From contig NC_067208.1 in NCBI RefSeq assembly GCF_026262505.1, forward strand, positions 4,287,962 to 4,351,961: a DNA stretch of 64,000 nucleotides, given 5' to 3'. Under the pieces are notes generated by a model, which did no database searches, was not told the DNA's origin, and saw only the letters and a list, made by a program, of their open reading frames with translations. The DNA comes from Trichomonas vaginalis G3. Lineage: Eukaryota > Parabasalia > Trichomonadida > Trichomonadidae. A program made the position numbers and the translations under genes. Shown here piece by piece: positions 39,568-54,089 of the stretch (its first letter is position 1; each line of letters opens with the position of its first letter).

Positions 39568-41526
39568 CAGAAGTCTAATTTTATTTTATTTCCAAGTAAC
39601 AATTTTGAAGCACGATATTTAACCGGTAAAATAGATTTTCTGAAGATTTGAAACATCAAAATCTCAAATTGTAAAATGAATAAAAAATATTTATTTCAAA
39701 ATGTGAAATCTGAAAGGTGTGCTTTTAGAGATAAATAGATATTTCTCTTTGTAGAGTAAAACATAGTCCCCTTTTAATTTGATTCAATCAAGAATAATAT
39801 TAAAAATATTATTTGTTTCATTCATGTTACAGCTCAATTTCTTTAATGCCAAACCTGAATCCAAAGTTCTAAGAATGAAAGGAAAAGATGAAAATATAAG
39901 AAACTCCAATATTGTTAAGTTAACATTTTTTGGATATATTATTTCCCTGGTCTTTGGAGTTATGAAGTTTGATTCAAATAATTAAATTCCTTAAATTTGA
40001 ATTTGATCAATATTATTTATATAAACAAAGGAAAAAATTGATATAAAAACAACACATTTTTTATTTTTTTGCTCTCTAATAATTCCGTAAAAATCAATCT
40101 TAAGAAAGAACAACACGTTCTCACCCTTTTTTTTAGGTCCCATCATTCTAATCTATATTTATTTGACCAGAGTTCTGTTTTTCAATTGAAAAATTACGAT
40201 GCATGCATTAAATCTTTATATCTCTGTTCGTTTGCCTTCTCCTATTTTTTCCCCTCCGTAATTACCTTCTTATCAAGGATAACCAGTCGTTTGTAATTCT
40301 GGAACCATCTATAGATTTTTTTGAGAGGATCACACTCAAAAATAACCATGGTAGTTGGCAAATTATCCGGGGTCGCCAAGGAAATACATATCATAACTTA
40401 AATAATTACAAACAAAGATTTCTTCAATTTAAATTCGTATTCAACCCATGGAGTCCATAGAAGTAGATTCACTAGTATAAACAACTTCAGTCCGGCATCT
40501 ATTAAGTTCTCTACCCATGCTGCGAGTTTCCTATATGATGTTCAGAGACATTAAAAAAAGGATTTATCGTAGTTGAACAAGAATTCCTCCAAATCCTTTC
40601 TCGTTTATCATAAAAAATCTCTTTGTTATTTTATCACTAGGGCCTTGGCTTTGATTTAAATACGTATAATAACCTTCATTTATTGAACTCTATTCAGAAT
40701 AGTTTCTCAAAACGAACTTGATTTTCAGTAAATTCTTCCATTCTGCTGCTTTGTCTGACTGATTTTTTGCTCTTTGTTACTTTTTACCTTTACCGGACAT
40801 TCAAGTAAGATTAAAATTGTGTGTTTACATCTAAATCTGTGGATTAATTTTGTAGCGAATTGCTTAGAAGCTGAGGACAGCAAAATCCGTGGAAGTCACA
40901 TTAAATGTCGTTTGTGTTTTTTCTTCTAATTTCTTTTTGGTGCTTGTTGCTTTGCTTTTGATGAGTTCGTGCTTTGCATTAGAATATCTAATAAATCATT
41001 ATCTTCAAATACTTCTAATCGGCCATCTCGAAGTAAATAGTGGAAATCAATATTTGCGACAGATTAATTGAATCCTATCAATCATGTTATATTTTTCGAT
41101 ATTTTCTACAATATTGTTTTTGGTGGTGAGTGTCTTCAGTAGTTTGGCGAAATCACATAATGTACTCCTAATGAATTGGTGCCAAAAGACTCTTAATTAG
41201 CCTCTAGATTCAAAATCTTTATCTAAATTTCATAATTTTGGAATTTTTTTTTCTCCGTTTGTCACATTTTTTTATGTGAAAATCCAAATGGAATAATTTA
41301 ATTTGCTTTATTCGTATAAACCAGTATTGTGTTACATTTTTTCTTGTAAACAAAATCAATTTTATTTGACTAAATGAATTTTGTAATCGTTTTGATGCAT
41401 AACATTTAATCGAATCCATCAAAACGGCCTACCAAAATGCACACAGAACCGATATTTCCATTTCCAGAACGAATTACTCACTTTCCTATTTTCATAATAT
41501 ATTGTCAACTTTTTTCACTTCATCCA
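39568..41526. other. intergenic region, no recognisable gene
   Basis: About 2 kb of AT-rich sequence with only short frames. Base-level quality seems poor from here on, so a broken gene might be missed, but no translated stretch in any frame resembles a known family. Confidence 0.35.
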
Positions 41527-42934
41527 ATGAGTACTACTCAGACAGATGCCTGGCTCCACCTTTGAGATCCAGCACAATTAATGCTGCATCACTCAGAGCT
41601 GCCTTGGGAAAGGGTCTTCATGACTGGGCATCTAGCTTCAAAAAACCTGATGTTTATTCTGCATCCAGAAACAAAAATGCACGAGACAAGTCAGCCGAAT
41701 ATTGGCGCCTTCCTTTCTTGATGGATTACCATGGGCTATTCTTCGATTGCAACAAACCAGGCTTCCACGGTACTGCTATCTACACAAAGATCAAACCCAT
41801 TTCTGTTAAGGAGAGTTTTCCGGACGATGAGGGTCCGCTCATCCCAATGGAGTTCTTAACTTCTATTTGATAAATTCTTACGTTCCAAACGCCGGCCAGA
41901 AAATTAGAAAGCTTACATACAAGATCGAACATGGAATCCCCACCTTAAGGGAATATTCGATGAGGCTCAGCAAGAAAAGGCAGTCAATTTGGGACAGGAG
42001 ATCTTAACGTTGCTCAATGAGAAATCGACATTTTCGATCCAAAGGGCAAAGATAGACGAGCAGGCTACACTCCACAAAAAGAGAGTAGTTCCACAAGTTC
42101 CTTGAGAGCGGATACACAGATATCTTCCGAAGAGATACCCAGATAAGAGGAATTTCTCCTTCTATACATACAGAGGCCAAAGCCAAGGCCAAGGGCAATG
42201 GATGGCGTCTCGAATACTTCATCAATGGATAACGCCCAACTACAAAGATGAGCTTGTCAACGACTGCGCAAATGGAAACTGGCGATTTCTCTGACCATGT
42301 TCCTGTTTTCCTTTCTCTCTTCCTTGACAGATCATTATTAGCTGCTGAAGATGTTGCAGTCGATAAGCCTTCACAAGCCCCTTACAACGATACAATTGTT
42401 TGATACTCCAGAAGTTGTCCAGAAAAGGCCAAACCAAAGAAAAGGAAGAAGGACCAGCCAACCTGAGAAGAACCTAAGGAAGAAAGAGCCAAGGAAGAGG
42501 CAAAGAAGAACCAAAAGAAGGAATGAGATCTGAAGAAAAGCCAAAACAAAGCCAAAGAAAGGGAAAACAGGCTAAGGAAGAAGAATCTAAACCAGCTGAA
42601 GACAGCCAAACCTTGTCACAGAAGAGGCCAACAGCCTGCATCTGAAGAATCAAAACCGCAGAAGAGGCCAAACCAGCTGAAAGAAGAGAAGCCAAAGGCA
42701 GCCAAGCCAATAGAAGAAAAGAAGGTCGTAGAAGAAGAGCCACAAGAGCCAGAGGACGAAGTTGATGATGAAGAAGAGGAAGAAAGATAAGCAAGAAGAA
42801 GAGGAGAGAAGAAAGGTGAAGACAATTATTGAAGAGAATGCAGAACAAGAGAGAAAAGGAAAACAATCTACTTCTCTGACGATGATTCAAAGATTCAACA
42901 GATCACCGGAACACCCAAAAGAAAGAAGATCTAA
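41527..42934 (+). pseudogene. ExoIII/APE1-family AP endonuclease with charged tail, frame-broken
   Basis: The ATG at 41527 is followed, in alternating frames, by INAASLRAALGKGLHDW, KPDVYSAS, GFHGTAIYTKIKPISV and a DDEGPLIPMEF segment. Next come SYVPNAGQKIRKLTYKIEHG, the GDLNVA site, EIDIFDPKGK, ESGYTDIF, GNGWRLEYF and the SDHVPVFLSL active-site end. These are in the right order for an APE1/ExoIII apurinic endonuclease of base-excision repair. A Lys/Glu/Pro-rich tail of about 180 residues ends in TPKRKKI, a likely nuclear-localisation signal, with a stop at 42934. More than ten single-base shifts disrupt the frame while the codon sense is preserved, which looks more like sequencing error than decay. 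Confidence 0.7.
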
Positions 42935-43594
42935 AGGAAATGAAACTAATTTATTTAAAATCAACTTTTTTTATTGTTTTAACTAATTCCATAGAATTTA
43001 TCTTTTTAAAAAATTTAAATCAATTTCATAATATTTTTAATTTTTTGATACGGCGCTCAAAACTGATAGAATTGAGATATTTCTATGCGAATGACCACTG
43101 GGTTTTATTGATTAATATAGCATAGAGGCAGAAAGAGTACTTTAAGGTATTATATTGATGAAACATTGCTAATCTAAGCATATTTAAATGGCGAAAGATT
43201 CCCATTGAATTTTCTAAAACAAATTACAATAGATCAGTATGAGTGTTTTGACAATTTTTAATACTAAAAAATATAAAACAATAGTTTTTAACTCTGGACA
43301 TCAATATACTTACACTCGACATATTCAAACCATGAATCATGGAGTATCTGTAAAATCATGTGAATATAGAAGTTTTGAAATATAAAATCAGAAAACCGGA
43401 AAATCCGATTTACCTAAAAAAAATGATTGATACCAGTGATACCTTACAGCAACCCCTTAGAAGTGTATGATATGATGATCATCAGTACACACACACTTGA
43501 AATCAGGACTCATATTTGTTTAGATTAAAACCTTATTGTTGGAAAAATTTGAGAAATTTAAGTGGTCGGTCAGAATCCTGTATAGTTTTGACGC
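42935..43594. other. intergenic region before the tandem repeat
   Basis: AT-rich. No gene or strong structure is visible. Confidence 0.4.
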
Positions 43595-46500
43595 GGAAAA
43601 GTGAGACAATTTTCATTATGAATTTTCTTTTGTTTTTTTCATTATCAATATATACAGTTCACATGGGTCCATGGTGTTATCCCGTCGATGCGAATTTGAA
43701 ATAATAGTTTCATACATACACAGCTAGTTCGAATTATACCTCCCAACGTTCTCCATCAAAGACGAAAAGTTTTCTTTGTTAATATTAACTATGATCAATG
43801 AATACAATAAGTATATATGAATCTCACGGACACGAAGAAACAAAACTATAGCTCGTGAATCATACGCAAAGAACGATTTAGAATACTTTTTTAATTTCTC
43901 CTTAATTCATCAATCAAAAGCCATTTTTATCACCGGCTTCTCATCCATTACCTCTAGTCTCTGTCACAAACATAATTTTTTTCCGAAACACGACAAATAA
44001 ATTTTGTTTTAAATTCGCGAACTAACGATACTACATATCACATTCTGGTTTCAATCCAAAATCGAACAGTCACATTATTATACAATTTCGACCGGCCCCC
44101 ACCATATTAGACCCGAGAGTAACATTTTTATTCCGGAGAAAACACATATTGTTATTATTTCATTTGAAATCGAATATAAATTCACATATGTTTGAATTTT
44201 ACGATTGGATTCTATGGAACTTCATAATGATTTCTTTACGTGACCAAGACTAATTTTTATGGTGCTCGCGAAATCTAAACACTCAAATTTCATCCTATTT
44301 TAACAAATCTCTCAAATTTTGAAAGATATTCACGCAATAAGTCTAAGGAATAATACCAACAAATAATGCTTCAGATGTATGCATATATTACTGCGCATTC
44401 CTACCAAATCCTTATATGGATTGGCCACGTCTTTTGCATATGATAGTAGCTCAAAGACACTGAATTTGAGAAGGATTATTCTAATATTTCATTTACAATT
44501 AATCAACTCGATATTCCATCAATTTTGTTTTTATTCCAAATAGATGAAGAATCGATTATGTAGTATCAAAGTTTGAGAGATATCACCATTAACTTATCAA
44601 AATCTTGATTTTTATTTTACGATTTATGGTTAATGGTTCTCATATCAAATTTTATCAAAAAATTATAATTAATAATTAATGTCTAACACTGCAATTCCAA
44701 ACTTTACGAGCGAATATTAACGACACATCAATAAGATGGGTTTTCATCCAAGTTTTTAAAACACAGACCTTTTTTACAAGAAACCATTTCTTTAATGATT
44801 ACATTAAGTTTTGATAATAATATGATTTCAAAAGATAGAATTAGCGGAATCTTTTCCTTTAATGATAGGATTTAATCCTTCTTGGATATTTAACTCGCAA
44901 ATGCTGACAGCAATTCAGAACAAAATTTTACTTCTAACTTTTTTTTGTTGCTTGTTTATATAAATAATTTCTTTTTGTCTTTTATTTTGTTATATAGGTC
45001 GATTGACCAACGGCGTTTTTTAAAAACCGCCGTTTTGACGGAGGAAAAATTGAGAGCACGGATGTATACTTTTTTGACATTGTCAAAAACTTTGAAAGGA
45101 CCCACAAAAAATTTTTAAGTGTCAGAAAGTTTACAAATGTATATTTTCTGGACAAACAAGACTCCCAGAAAAGTACTCAACTGCGTTTTTAATTTCCGCA
45201 ACTTTTTTTTTGCGAACCTTATTCAAAGTCATCAGAAAATGAGGATCCCAATATATATATATATATATATTATTTGGTGTATGTAAAGTGATCCGAAAAA
45301 TACCAAATTTTAAAGGAATTATTATTTTCGTCTGGAAAAGTGAATTAAAATTATCATTAATTGTCAAATGGACAATGATAATTTTAAAAGTTTGAGTGAA
45401 AAAGTGGACAATTTATTATGATTTCCTTTTTTTTTTTTCATTTATCAAATCATATACAGTTCACATGGTCATGGTGTTTATCCCGTCGAGCGATTTGATA
45501 ATAGTTTTCATACATAACAAGCAGTTTTTCGAATTATAACCTCCACGTTTCTCATCAAAAGACGAAAAGTTTTTCTTTGTTATAATTAACTATATCAATG
45601 AATACAATAGTATATATGAATTCACCGGACACGAAGAACAAACTATAAGCTCGTGAATCATACGCAACGAACGATTTAGAATACTTTTTTAATTTCTTTC
45701 TTAATTCAATCAATCAAAAAGCCATTTTTAATCACCGGCTTTATCCATTACCTCTATCTCTGTCACAAACATAATTTTTTCAGTAAACACGACAAATAAA
45801 TTTTTGTTTTAATTCCGAACTAACGAATCACTACATATCACATTCTGGTTTGTCATCCAAAAATCGGAAACAGTCACATATTTACCTAATTCGACCGCCC
45901 CCAAACATATTTAGAACCCGAGAGTAAGATTTTTTATTAGAGAAAACACATATTGTATTATTTCATTTTGAAATCGAATATAATTCACATATGTTTGGAA
46001 AATTTACGATTGATTCTATGGAAACTTCATAATGATTTCTTACGTGCCAAGACTATTTTTAATGGTGCTCGCGAATCTAACACTCAAATTTCATCCATAT
46101 TTTACAAGTCTCCTAATCATTTTGAAAGATATTCACCAAAAGTCTAGGATATACAACAATAATGCTTCAATGTATGCATATATGTTCACTGCGCATTCTT
46201 TACCAATCCTTATATGGATGGCCACGTCCTTTTGCATATGATAGTAGCTCAAAAAGAACTGAATTTGAGCAAAGGATATTCTAATATTTCATTACAATTA
46301 ATTCACTCGATATCCATCATTTTGTTTTTTATTCAAAATGATGAAGAAAATCGATTTATTAGTATCAAGTCTGAGAGATATCACCATTTAACTTATCAAA
46401 AATTCTGATTTTTATTTCCACGATTTATGGTTTTTAATGTCTCTCATATCAAATTTCATCAAAAAATTATAAAAATTAAAATATTATGTCTTAACACTGC

Positions 46501-48414
46501 ATTACCAAACTTTACGCGCGAATATTAACACACATCATAAATGGGTTCATCAAGTTAAAACAACAGACCTTTACAAGAAACCATTTCTTAATGATTACAT
46601 TAAGTTTGATAACTAAAATGATTTCAAAGATAGAATTAAAAAAAAAGCGGAATCTTTTTCCCTTTAATGATAGGATTTATCCTTCTTGGATATTTACTCG
46701 CAATGCCTGACAGCATTCAGCAAACACAAAATTTTAAACCTAAGCTTTTTTTTTGTTTTGCTTGTTATATAACTATTTCTTTTTGTCTTTTATTGTTATA
46801 TAAAGGTCGATGGAAAAAACGAGCGTTTTTAAAAAACCGCCGTTTTGAGAGGAAATTGAGAGCCACGATCTGTAATACTTTTTGAACATTGTCAAAAACT
46901 TGAAAGGACCAAAAAAAATTTTAGTGTCAGAAGTTTACACCCAATGTAATATTTTTCTGACCAAACAAGCTCTCAGAAAGTAACTCAAACTGCGGTTTTT
47001 AAATTTCCGCACTTTTTTTGCGACCTTAATCTCAAGCATCAGAAATGAGGAATCAATATATATATAATATCTATATTTGGGTGTATGTAAGTGATCCGAA
47101 AACATACCAAATTTAAAGGATTATTCATTTTTCGTCTGGAAAAGTGGTTAAATTATCATTTATTTCAAATGAACAATGATAATTTTAAAAGTTTCGAGTG
47201 AAAAGTGGACAAGTTTTATTATGATTTCTTTGTTTTTTTCATTATCAATATATACAGTTCACATGTGGTCATGGTTTTCCCCGTCGAGCGAATTTCGATA
47301 ATTAGTTCATACCATAACAAGCCGTTCGAATTAAATAACCTCCACGTTCTCCATCAAAGACGAAAAGTTTTAGCTTTGTTTTATATTAACTATGATCAAT
47401 GATCAATAGTAAAATATATAATTCACCGGAAACACGAAAGAACAAACTATAGCTCGTGACATCAATACGCAACGAACGATTTTTAGAATACTTTTTAATT
47501 TCTCTTAATTTCATCAAATCAAAAGCATTTTTATCACCGGCTTCTATCCATTACCTCTAGTCTCTGTCACAAACATAATTTTTTCAGAAACACGACAAAT
47601 AAATTTTTGTTTTTTAATTCCGAACTACGATCTACATATCACATTTCCTGGTTTCATCCAAAAATCGAACAGTCACATATTATACTAATTCGACCGCCCC
47701 CAACATATTAGAACCCGAAAGTCACAATTTTTTATTCGAGAAACACATTTTTGTATTTCATTTCATTTGAAATCGAATATAAATTCACATATGTTTTGAA
47801 TTTACGATGATTCCTATGGAACTTCATAATGATTTTACGTTGACCAAGACTATTTTTATGGTGCTCGCGAATCTAACACTCAAATTTCATCTATTTTAAC
47901 AAGTCTCCCTAAATTTTGAAAGATATTCACCAATAAGTCTAGAATAATCCCAACAAATAATGCTTCAGATGTAATGGCATATATGTTCAACTGCGCATTT
48001 TTACCAATCCTTAATATGGATGGCCACGTCTTGCATATGAATAGGTAGCTCAAAAGAACTGAAATTTGCAGCAAAGGAATCCTAATATTTCAATTTACAT
48101 TAATTCAACTCGATATCCATCAATTTTGGTTTTATTCAAATGATGAAGAAATCGATTATGTAAGTATTCCATCTGCAGAGATATCACCATTAACTTATCA
48201 AATCTGATTTTTATTTACGATTATGGTTTTTAATGGTCTTCTCATATCAATTTCATCAAAAAATTATTAAAATTAATAATTTATGTCTAAACACTGCATT
48301 CAAACTTTACGAGCGAATATTAACGACACATCAATAAATGGGTTCATCAAGTTTAAAACAACAGACTTTAAAGAAAACCATTTCTTAATGATTACATAAG
48401 TTTTTGATAATATA
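43595..48414 (+). repeat. 1.8-kb tandem repeat, about 2.7 copies
   Basis: Units start near 43595, 45400 and 47200, and the third is cut by the N gap. Landmarks repeat in order: ATATACAGTTCACATG, the CCCGTCGA site, CACCGGCTT, GAACAGTCACAT, GGCCACGTC, GATATCACCATTAACTTATC. Near the unit end lie CGCCGTTTT and GTGTCAGAA(A)GTTTAC, shared with 6008-6085. Units differ by many one-base indels. Short readable peptides appear when indels are ignored (EYNSIYEF, DQDYFYGAR), so each unit may once have encoded a protein, but I cannot assign it. Confidence 0.85.
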
Positions 48415-48439
48415 NNNNNNNNNNNNNNNNNNNNNNNNN
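48415..48439. other. assembly gap of 25 N
   Basis: Twenty-five undefined bases. A fixed round number of this size usually marks a gap of unknown length rather than a measured one. Confidence 0.98.
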
Positions 48440-49026
48440 AGAGAGAATTTCTGCAAACTCAAAGTTTTATTTAATTTCGATAACTAAATGCGATGAAAAA
48501 AACTTCCGGTGATTGGAACTATAGCATCTTATAATGGGGATGCCAACTTATTCTAATACCAATGTTTTTTATGCTCCTCACTACATAGTGGTTTGATTTT
48601 CGAACCCCTCAGAAAATCGATATATTAAAATTCGGAAATTTTATTGAAAATGAAATCCATCTCAACTTGAAATTTTATTACAATACCGGAAATGTAAAAT
48701 GTTACCCTAGTGCAATTATGTACAAAATAATAATCAAGGAAGTATAATGACATATTCTGGCTCATTACTCATCTTTAACTGTTAGTGATTTCTGTTTTTA
48801 TATTGAATCCAGATCATAATACTGTATCAGTGACTTCGCTAATTAATTGTAACATCAATGGAATAATCTATAATGATCAAACTAATATTGGAAGTATGGA
48901 GTAACTTACAATGAAATTCCTAATAGATGTTACAATATTTCAAGATTGGATCAACAAAAGAAACCTCATGTGCTTGTAGAAAAAAGTTTTCCTCCAAATT
49001 CATTATTGACAATTATATTTTCTTGA
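48440..49026 (+). pseudogene. copy of the beta-helix fragment, cut by the gap
   Basis: Second copy of 18862-19446. The left part is lost in the N gap and several one-base shifts disrupt it. The tail encoding the CACRKK region and the final TGA are recognisable. Confidence 0.85.
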
Positions 49027-49659
49027 TATTCATAATAAGGAAATCTATTATCACCAAAATTTTTTAATTGCTTGGATTCAAAAATCCACTGAATTCACAA
49101 ATACGGTTTAGAATTGCTGAGTATGTATATCTATGTCGATGTTGTGCTGTTTGTGTGAGTTTTTGTATATTTTGGGTATATTGACGGAATCAATTCTCTT
49201 GATGTTTTCTCATGATATTGAGTCTTTCGAATCTCTGATACAATATGAATGTTTTCTCATGATATTGAGTCTTTGAATCTCTGATACCATCTGAACGTTT
49301 ATCTGAAGAAAATCTGAGGTTCAACTTATTCTTTCTGCATCACCTATGAGATTTATTATTAAGCTTTATTTTTGATTTGAAGCATTATGCTGGGCATTAA
49401 TGTTCATCGATTTACTATTGGGTTTGCATGTTGAGTGTTGAGTTTACTATTCGAGAGATAGTTTTTGCAAACTATTTTTTCATGAATTTTCTTGAATGTG
49501 TTGATGTTTTCTCTATCACTTAGAGATATTGGCAGAGTAGAAATTAATACATAGATAGTGTTGAAATGAAATTTTTGAATTAAAATGTTGATTGCATATG
49601 TATAGGAGAGTATAATTTGCGATCATTAACGATGTCAAAAATATCAAAAAAAATTTTTT

Positions 49660-51162
49660 ATGTTAAGATTTCATGTTGGGAACTGAAATTACAACATTTT
49701 ATCCGAACAACGAATCTGAACAATGATATGCAGACGATACTAAATACAGTAGCATATATTTCTAAGAACTGGTTTTGATCAAGGATTGCAATATTTTCAA
49801 ATCTACCAACTTTACTGTAGCCATAAAAGCATTTAAACAGATTAATTTGTTGCAATATCAAATATATTATTACCAAAAACATTAGTTTTTTACCAAAATG
49901 TCAAATAAATTTAAAAACATCGCAACTTTTTATATTGGTCCAAACTTTCAGCCAATTCATGTTACATGAAATATTCATCATCATACCAAGCTGTTTTGCT
50001 AAATATGTGAACACATTCCTTCAAATACCGTCGAAAATAACTCCAAGAACTCTTCTCGCGATGGTAAAACACGATCATTCATACTACGAAAACTCTAAAC
50101 TTGCAGCTTTAAGAGCACATCAAGGAGCGATTCCTGATGAAGTAAAATTTCAAGAATGTATAATTTTTTGTAATCATCGTATTGTTGGCAGATTTACACG
50201 CAAAAATGCAGCTCCTCTAAACTGTTTCGATCTTTTCATACTGTCATTATTCGAAAGCATTGAATTTAGTGAAGAATCAAGTGAAGATCGATCTTTTTTG
50301 AATCCTAACTACGTAACGAGTGTTAATCCGTCGAATATACAATACAAAGGAGGCTATTTACTAGTTTCTGGAACTGTTCAACGTTGCTCCATCGCTGTTT
50401 CTAGATTAGGAAATAATTCTGCCTACACTAATGTTATTTATTTTCGCAAGACACTGTAATCGCAACAGCAAAGAGACTTGATAAGGGAATATCATGGGAA
50501 TCATTGCAGAATATCGGTTATGGGGATTTTTAAAACCTCCAACGAATATTTGTACATTCCAAAATCCTGTAACCATATTTTACTCAAATAATTATCAAAT
50601 AGAATCTACAGGAGAATCGTTTGAATTCGCTCCTGCGGATGTCAGAAAAAGCAAGAAAAGTTATAATCTTATTAGCGGAATTAATCAACAAAAGCTCTGA
50701 AGCCATGCCAAGAGGTTATCAGACAATGCTTTGGAATGACGGAAGATTCACTTTTCTTTACGAAAATGCGGTTTGAAAATATTTATGAGTTTTTGCTGAC
50801 GTTGAGACCCTTTGAGAACGAAAACAAAATCCTGTTGACAGGCAAAAATATTTCCTACGAGAATATTGCAATAGAAATTTTGGTCCCGCAATGGAATACT
50901 CAGTTTACGAAATCTCTTACTGTTTTGTATCAACAATCGATCAGAAGAGTGCTGTACGTGCTCAGCAGACAATTTTCTGAGAATACCATTAAACAATTAT
51001 CACCAAAAATCGATACAAGAAAGAGAAAAATTAAATCTCAAATCTTCTTTTGAACTTATTTCTCGACATATTCAAGCCACAGAAGAATGAGCAGCCAACC
51101 AAAGTCATCAAGACCAATATTAGCTTTAGGAGTAATGAAAAACTCCACAGAAAAACTTGTAA
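49660..51162 (+). pseudogene. copy of the CCZ1/longin-like gene, frame-broken
   Basis: Corresponds to 20075-21553. The middle (50041-50430) is identical to the first copy. Shifts occur soon after the ATG and again at about 50430-50690, 50760-50960 and 51045. Confidence 0.9.
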
Positions 51163-51696
51163 TTCTAATTGCAAGTTATTTATCTCTGTTTTTTGTTAGT
51201 AATATAAATATTTGAATGTTTGATAAGAATGTTTAACTCATTGCTATTTGATTTTTCTGTTATATTAAGTATTTTGAAAAAATTTGAATCTTTGATCTTC
51301 AGAAAATTAGTTTCCTTTGATTATCAGTCTATAAAAACAATATTATTATATATGTTTTGCTTTTGCCATTCATAAAAAGCAAAACATGAGCGGATTGAGA
51401 TTTTTGTTTGATTTTCTTTTTGTGAAAAACAATCAACAAAGTTTACATCGTACTCGGATTTCAAGGTTTCGTAGCTCTAAAAACGTGTGTGTCATAATAC
51501 ATACTATTTTGAACTCCGTTCTTCATCTTAATTAGCTCAAAGAAAAAAAAAATCAAAACATTTTTGAGAAGGATTTGCAACTGAAATCATAATTTTTACT
51601 TGTTGGCTTGTACACATTTTCATTTTATCCGATTTCTCTTGATGCATCGGGTCTTTTTACATAAGATTTACAAAAAAGTGTCAAAACTCGAGAGAA

Positions 51697-54089
51697 ATGC
51701 AGCAAGCAAATTTAGCTGCAGCTGCTGGGCAGCTTCAAAATATGTGCGTGTCTCTAGAGTCTCTGGCACAACAAACAGTTGCTCATAGAAGAAAATTCCA
51801 ATTTGCTGTTAGCCAATTGAGGCAATTTTGTGATCATTTTGCCTCAGTAGCAGATGCAACACCTCTCAACCGAGTTCAGTTTTACACATATAAATTCCTA
51901 TTTCCGATGTTTATAAAGAATTCACAGACCTTTTCAAACAAAATATGTTACAACATGGGCTCAAACAGCTCTTGAAAATCCAACATCCGAACATCCCAAC
52001 AGATTTATGTACACTCACTTCTGATTTGCAAGAAAAAACTTCTTGTCTCGATCAAGTTGGCTCACAATACTTTAATTCCACTGCCCTCAATGGCTTCAAC
52101 TCCACTTGCTTGATATTCGCGCTATTTCTGCTTCCTTCCAGCAATTTATGCAAGTTCCAAACCAAGATCCTGCTGTAAAGGAGTACGTCGTTGAGCGTCT
52201 TCACAGTATTGATCAATTCCTTGCTACATATAAGGACCACGATTCATAACAATCAGGGTTAGCTGTATTCTCCCCAATTCCTGTTACATATCAGTCATGG
52301 CGTCTCAAGCATACAGATTTTACAAGCCGACAACGAGATTGGCAGTCGGTGTTTCCGCTGTTGTTTACAGTGGCACCTATCTTCCAACAGGAGAAGCCGT
52401 CGCCATCAAAAAATTAAAATTCAAGAAGCTAACAGGTCCAAAACTACAAGCTTTCCAGCGTGAACTTGCTATTTCTTGCAACAGCCATCCATCCTACAGT
52501 TCTTAAATTCATCGGTGCTACAGATTTCGCTCCATTCTCAATTGTCACAGAATGGATGCCAGGAGGCTCTCTTTCCACGATATCCATCAAAACCATAGAC
52601 TCGACGTTACAGATCAGACAATTGCTCTGTTCGATATTGCTCGCGGAATGAGATTCCTCCATTCCCGCTCAATTATCCACAGAGACCTCAAAACTCTGAA
52701 TGTCCTGATCGATAAGAACATCGCGCGAAGATCTGTGACTTTGGTTTTCCAAACAAACGAAGAAAATCAAGTCATGACAATGAACATCGGAACACTCACT
52801 GGATGGCCCCAGAACTCCTTAACGTGTCCCAGGCAGACCAAAACGCTGGCCAATACAACTCCAAAGTCGATGTTTACGCATATGCGATTGTCATGTGGGA
52901 AGTTTTAACTCACGACCTTCCTTACAGAGGTCTAGAAGCTACGCAGATCATTGCTCAAGTGTTAATGAACGACGCCCAGGCCAGCAGTTCCAAGAGGATC
53001 TCCGAAAGCATTTGTAGATCTTATGAAAAGCTGCTGGGCACGTGATCCAATCAATCGTCCATCATTTGCAGAGATTGTTCGCACATTTAAGAACCGGCGA
53101 AATCTATCTTGAAGGTACTGATCACAAGAGAATTAATGGAATACATCGATTCCTGTGGCGAAGAAGCCGATTTAGCCACACAACAGCTTCAAACACATTC
53201 AACAGCCTCGATAGTTCTTCAATCCACTTCAGCGAGTTCATTTCCATGATGGAAAACGAAGGAGTTCCTGAAGAACAAATCGACGCATGTTGGTCAATGA
53301 TTCACAAGCACAAAGACAGCGATGTAGACTTATTCATTCGTGGTTTGATCGCTTTCTTGAACACAAGGATGTCATTGAAGGCTGGTGAAGAATTACGCGA
53401 GTTGCCATCAATACCAACAGCTTGTGCAACTAAAATAGCGAACCAGTTGCCAACAGGTGATGAAAAACTCGATGAAGCTTTGTCTGTTTGCGCTTGCAAG
53501 AAACGGATGTGCAACAACAGTTCTCGCAACAGCAATTAACGCAGAACACATCAAATTGGGCATTGGAATGCATTGCACAGAAAGGATGCAAAGATGAAGA
53601 GATTCCTACTGTTTGTTCAAATCGCTAAGAAACAGTTTTTGTCGCAAGATCCGATGATGTCTGTTTCTGTTTTGAGATGTTTAGTTGGTTTGCAACAATA
53701 CAAAGAGATCTCTGTCGATATCAATCAGAACATTCCTTGGTACATCGAACAACAACTTGAAACAAGCAACTTATGTAACTGCAATCGCTGTTGCTAACCA
53801 GGGAATTGAGTTGCCTGTTGATTTGATCGACGGAATTGCTTCAAGAGCTTTCACTGATCCATTCGGAACTTCTGTTTTAATTGCAGCATGCAACCATCCA
53901 ACAACAGCTGCACATCTTTTGCAGATGATTGAACACGGTTTGAGATGTCCAATCACTGTTTCTGCAAGAATGATTTTGGTCGCTTCGAAACATAAGGAAT
54001 TGAAGCCACTCTTGCAGGCTGCTGTAAGAGCTGTTCCGATTAGTCATGATCAAGGCCTTAAGAATTTGTTGGTTAGGATTACATCATAA
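51697..54089 (+). pseudogene. copy of the TKL kinase gene, frame-broken
   Basis: Corresponds to 22090-24480. Start and stop are conserved, but there are more than a dozen shifts (for example near 51890, 52085, 52475, 52575, 52730, 53090 and 53505). A T-to-A change at about 52249 creates a stop. The catalytic HRDLKTLN stretch survives, but the codons beyond DFG are out of frame. Confidence 0.9.

Noticed and set aside
42382-42890. Minus-strand Leu/Ser-rich frames that resemble membrane proteins
   Set aside because: They are opposite the Lys/Glu-rich tail of the AP endonuclease, whose complement naturally reads as Phe, Leu and Ser.
45249-45270. An AT dinucleotide microsatellite considered as a special site
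   Set aside because: Simple AT repeats are expected in this composition and the length varies between tandem units.
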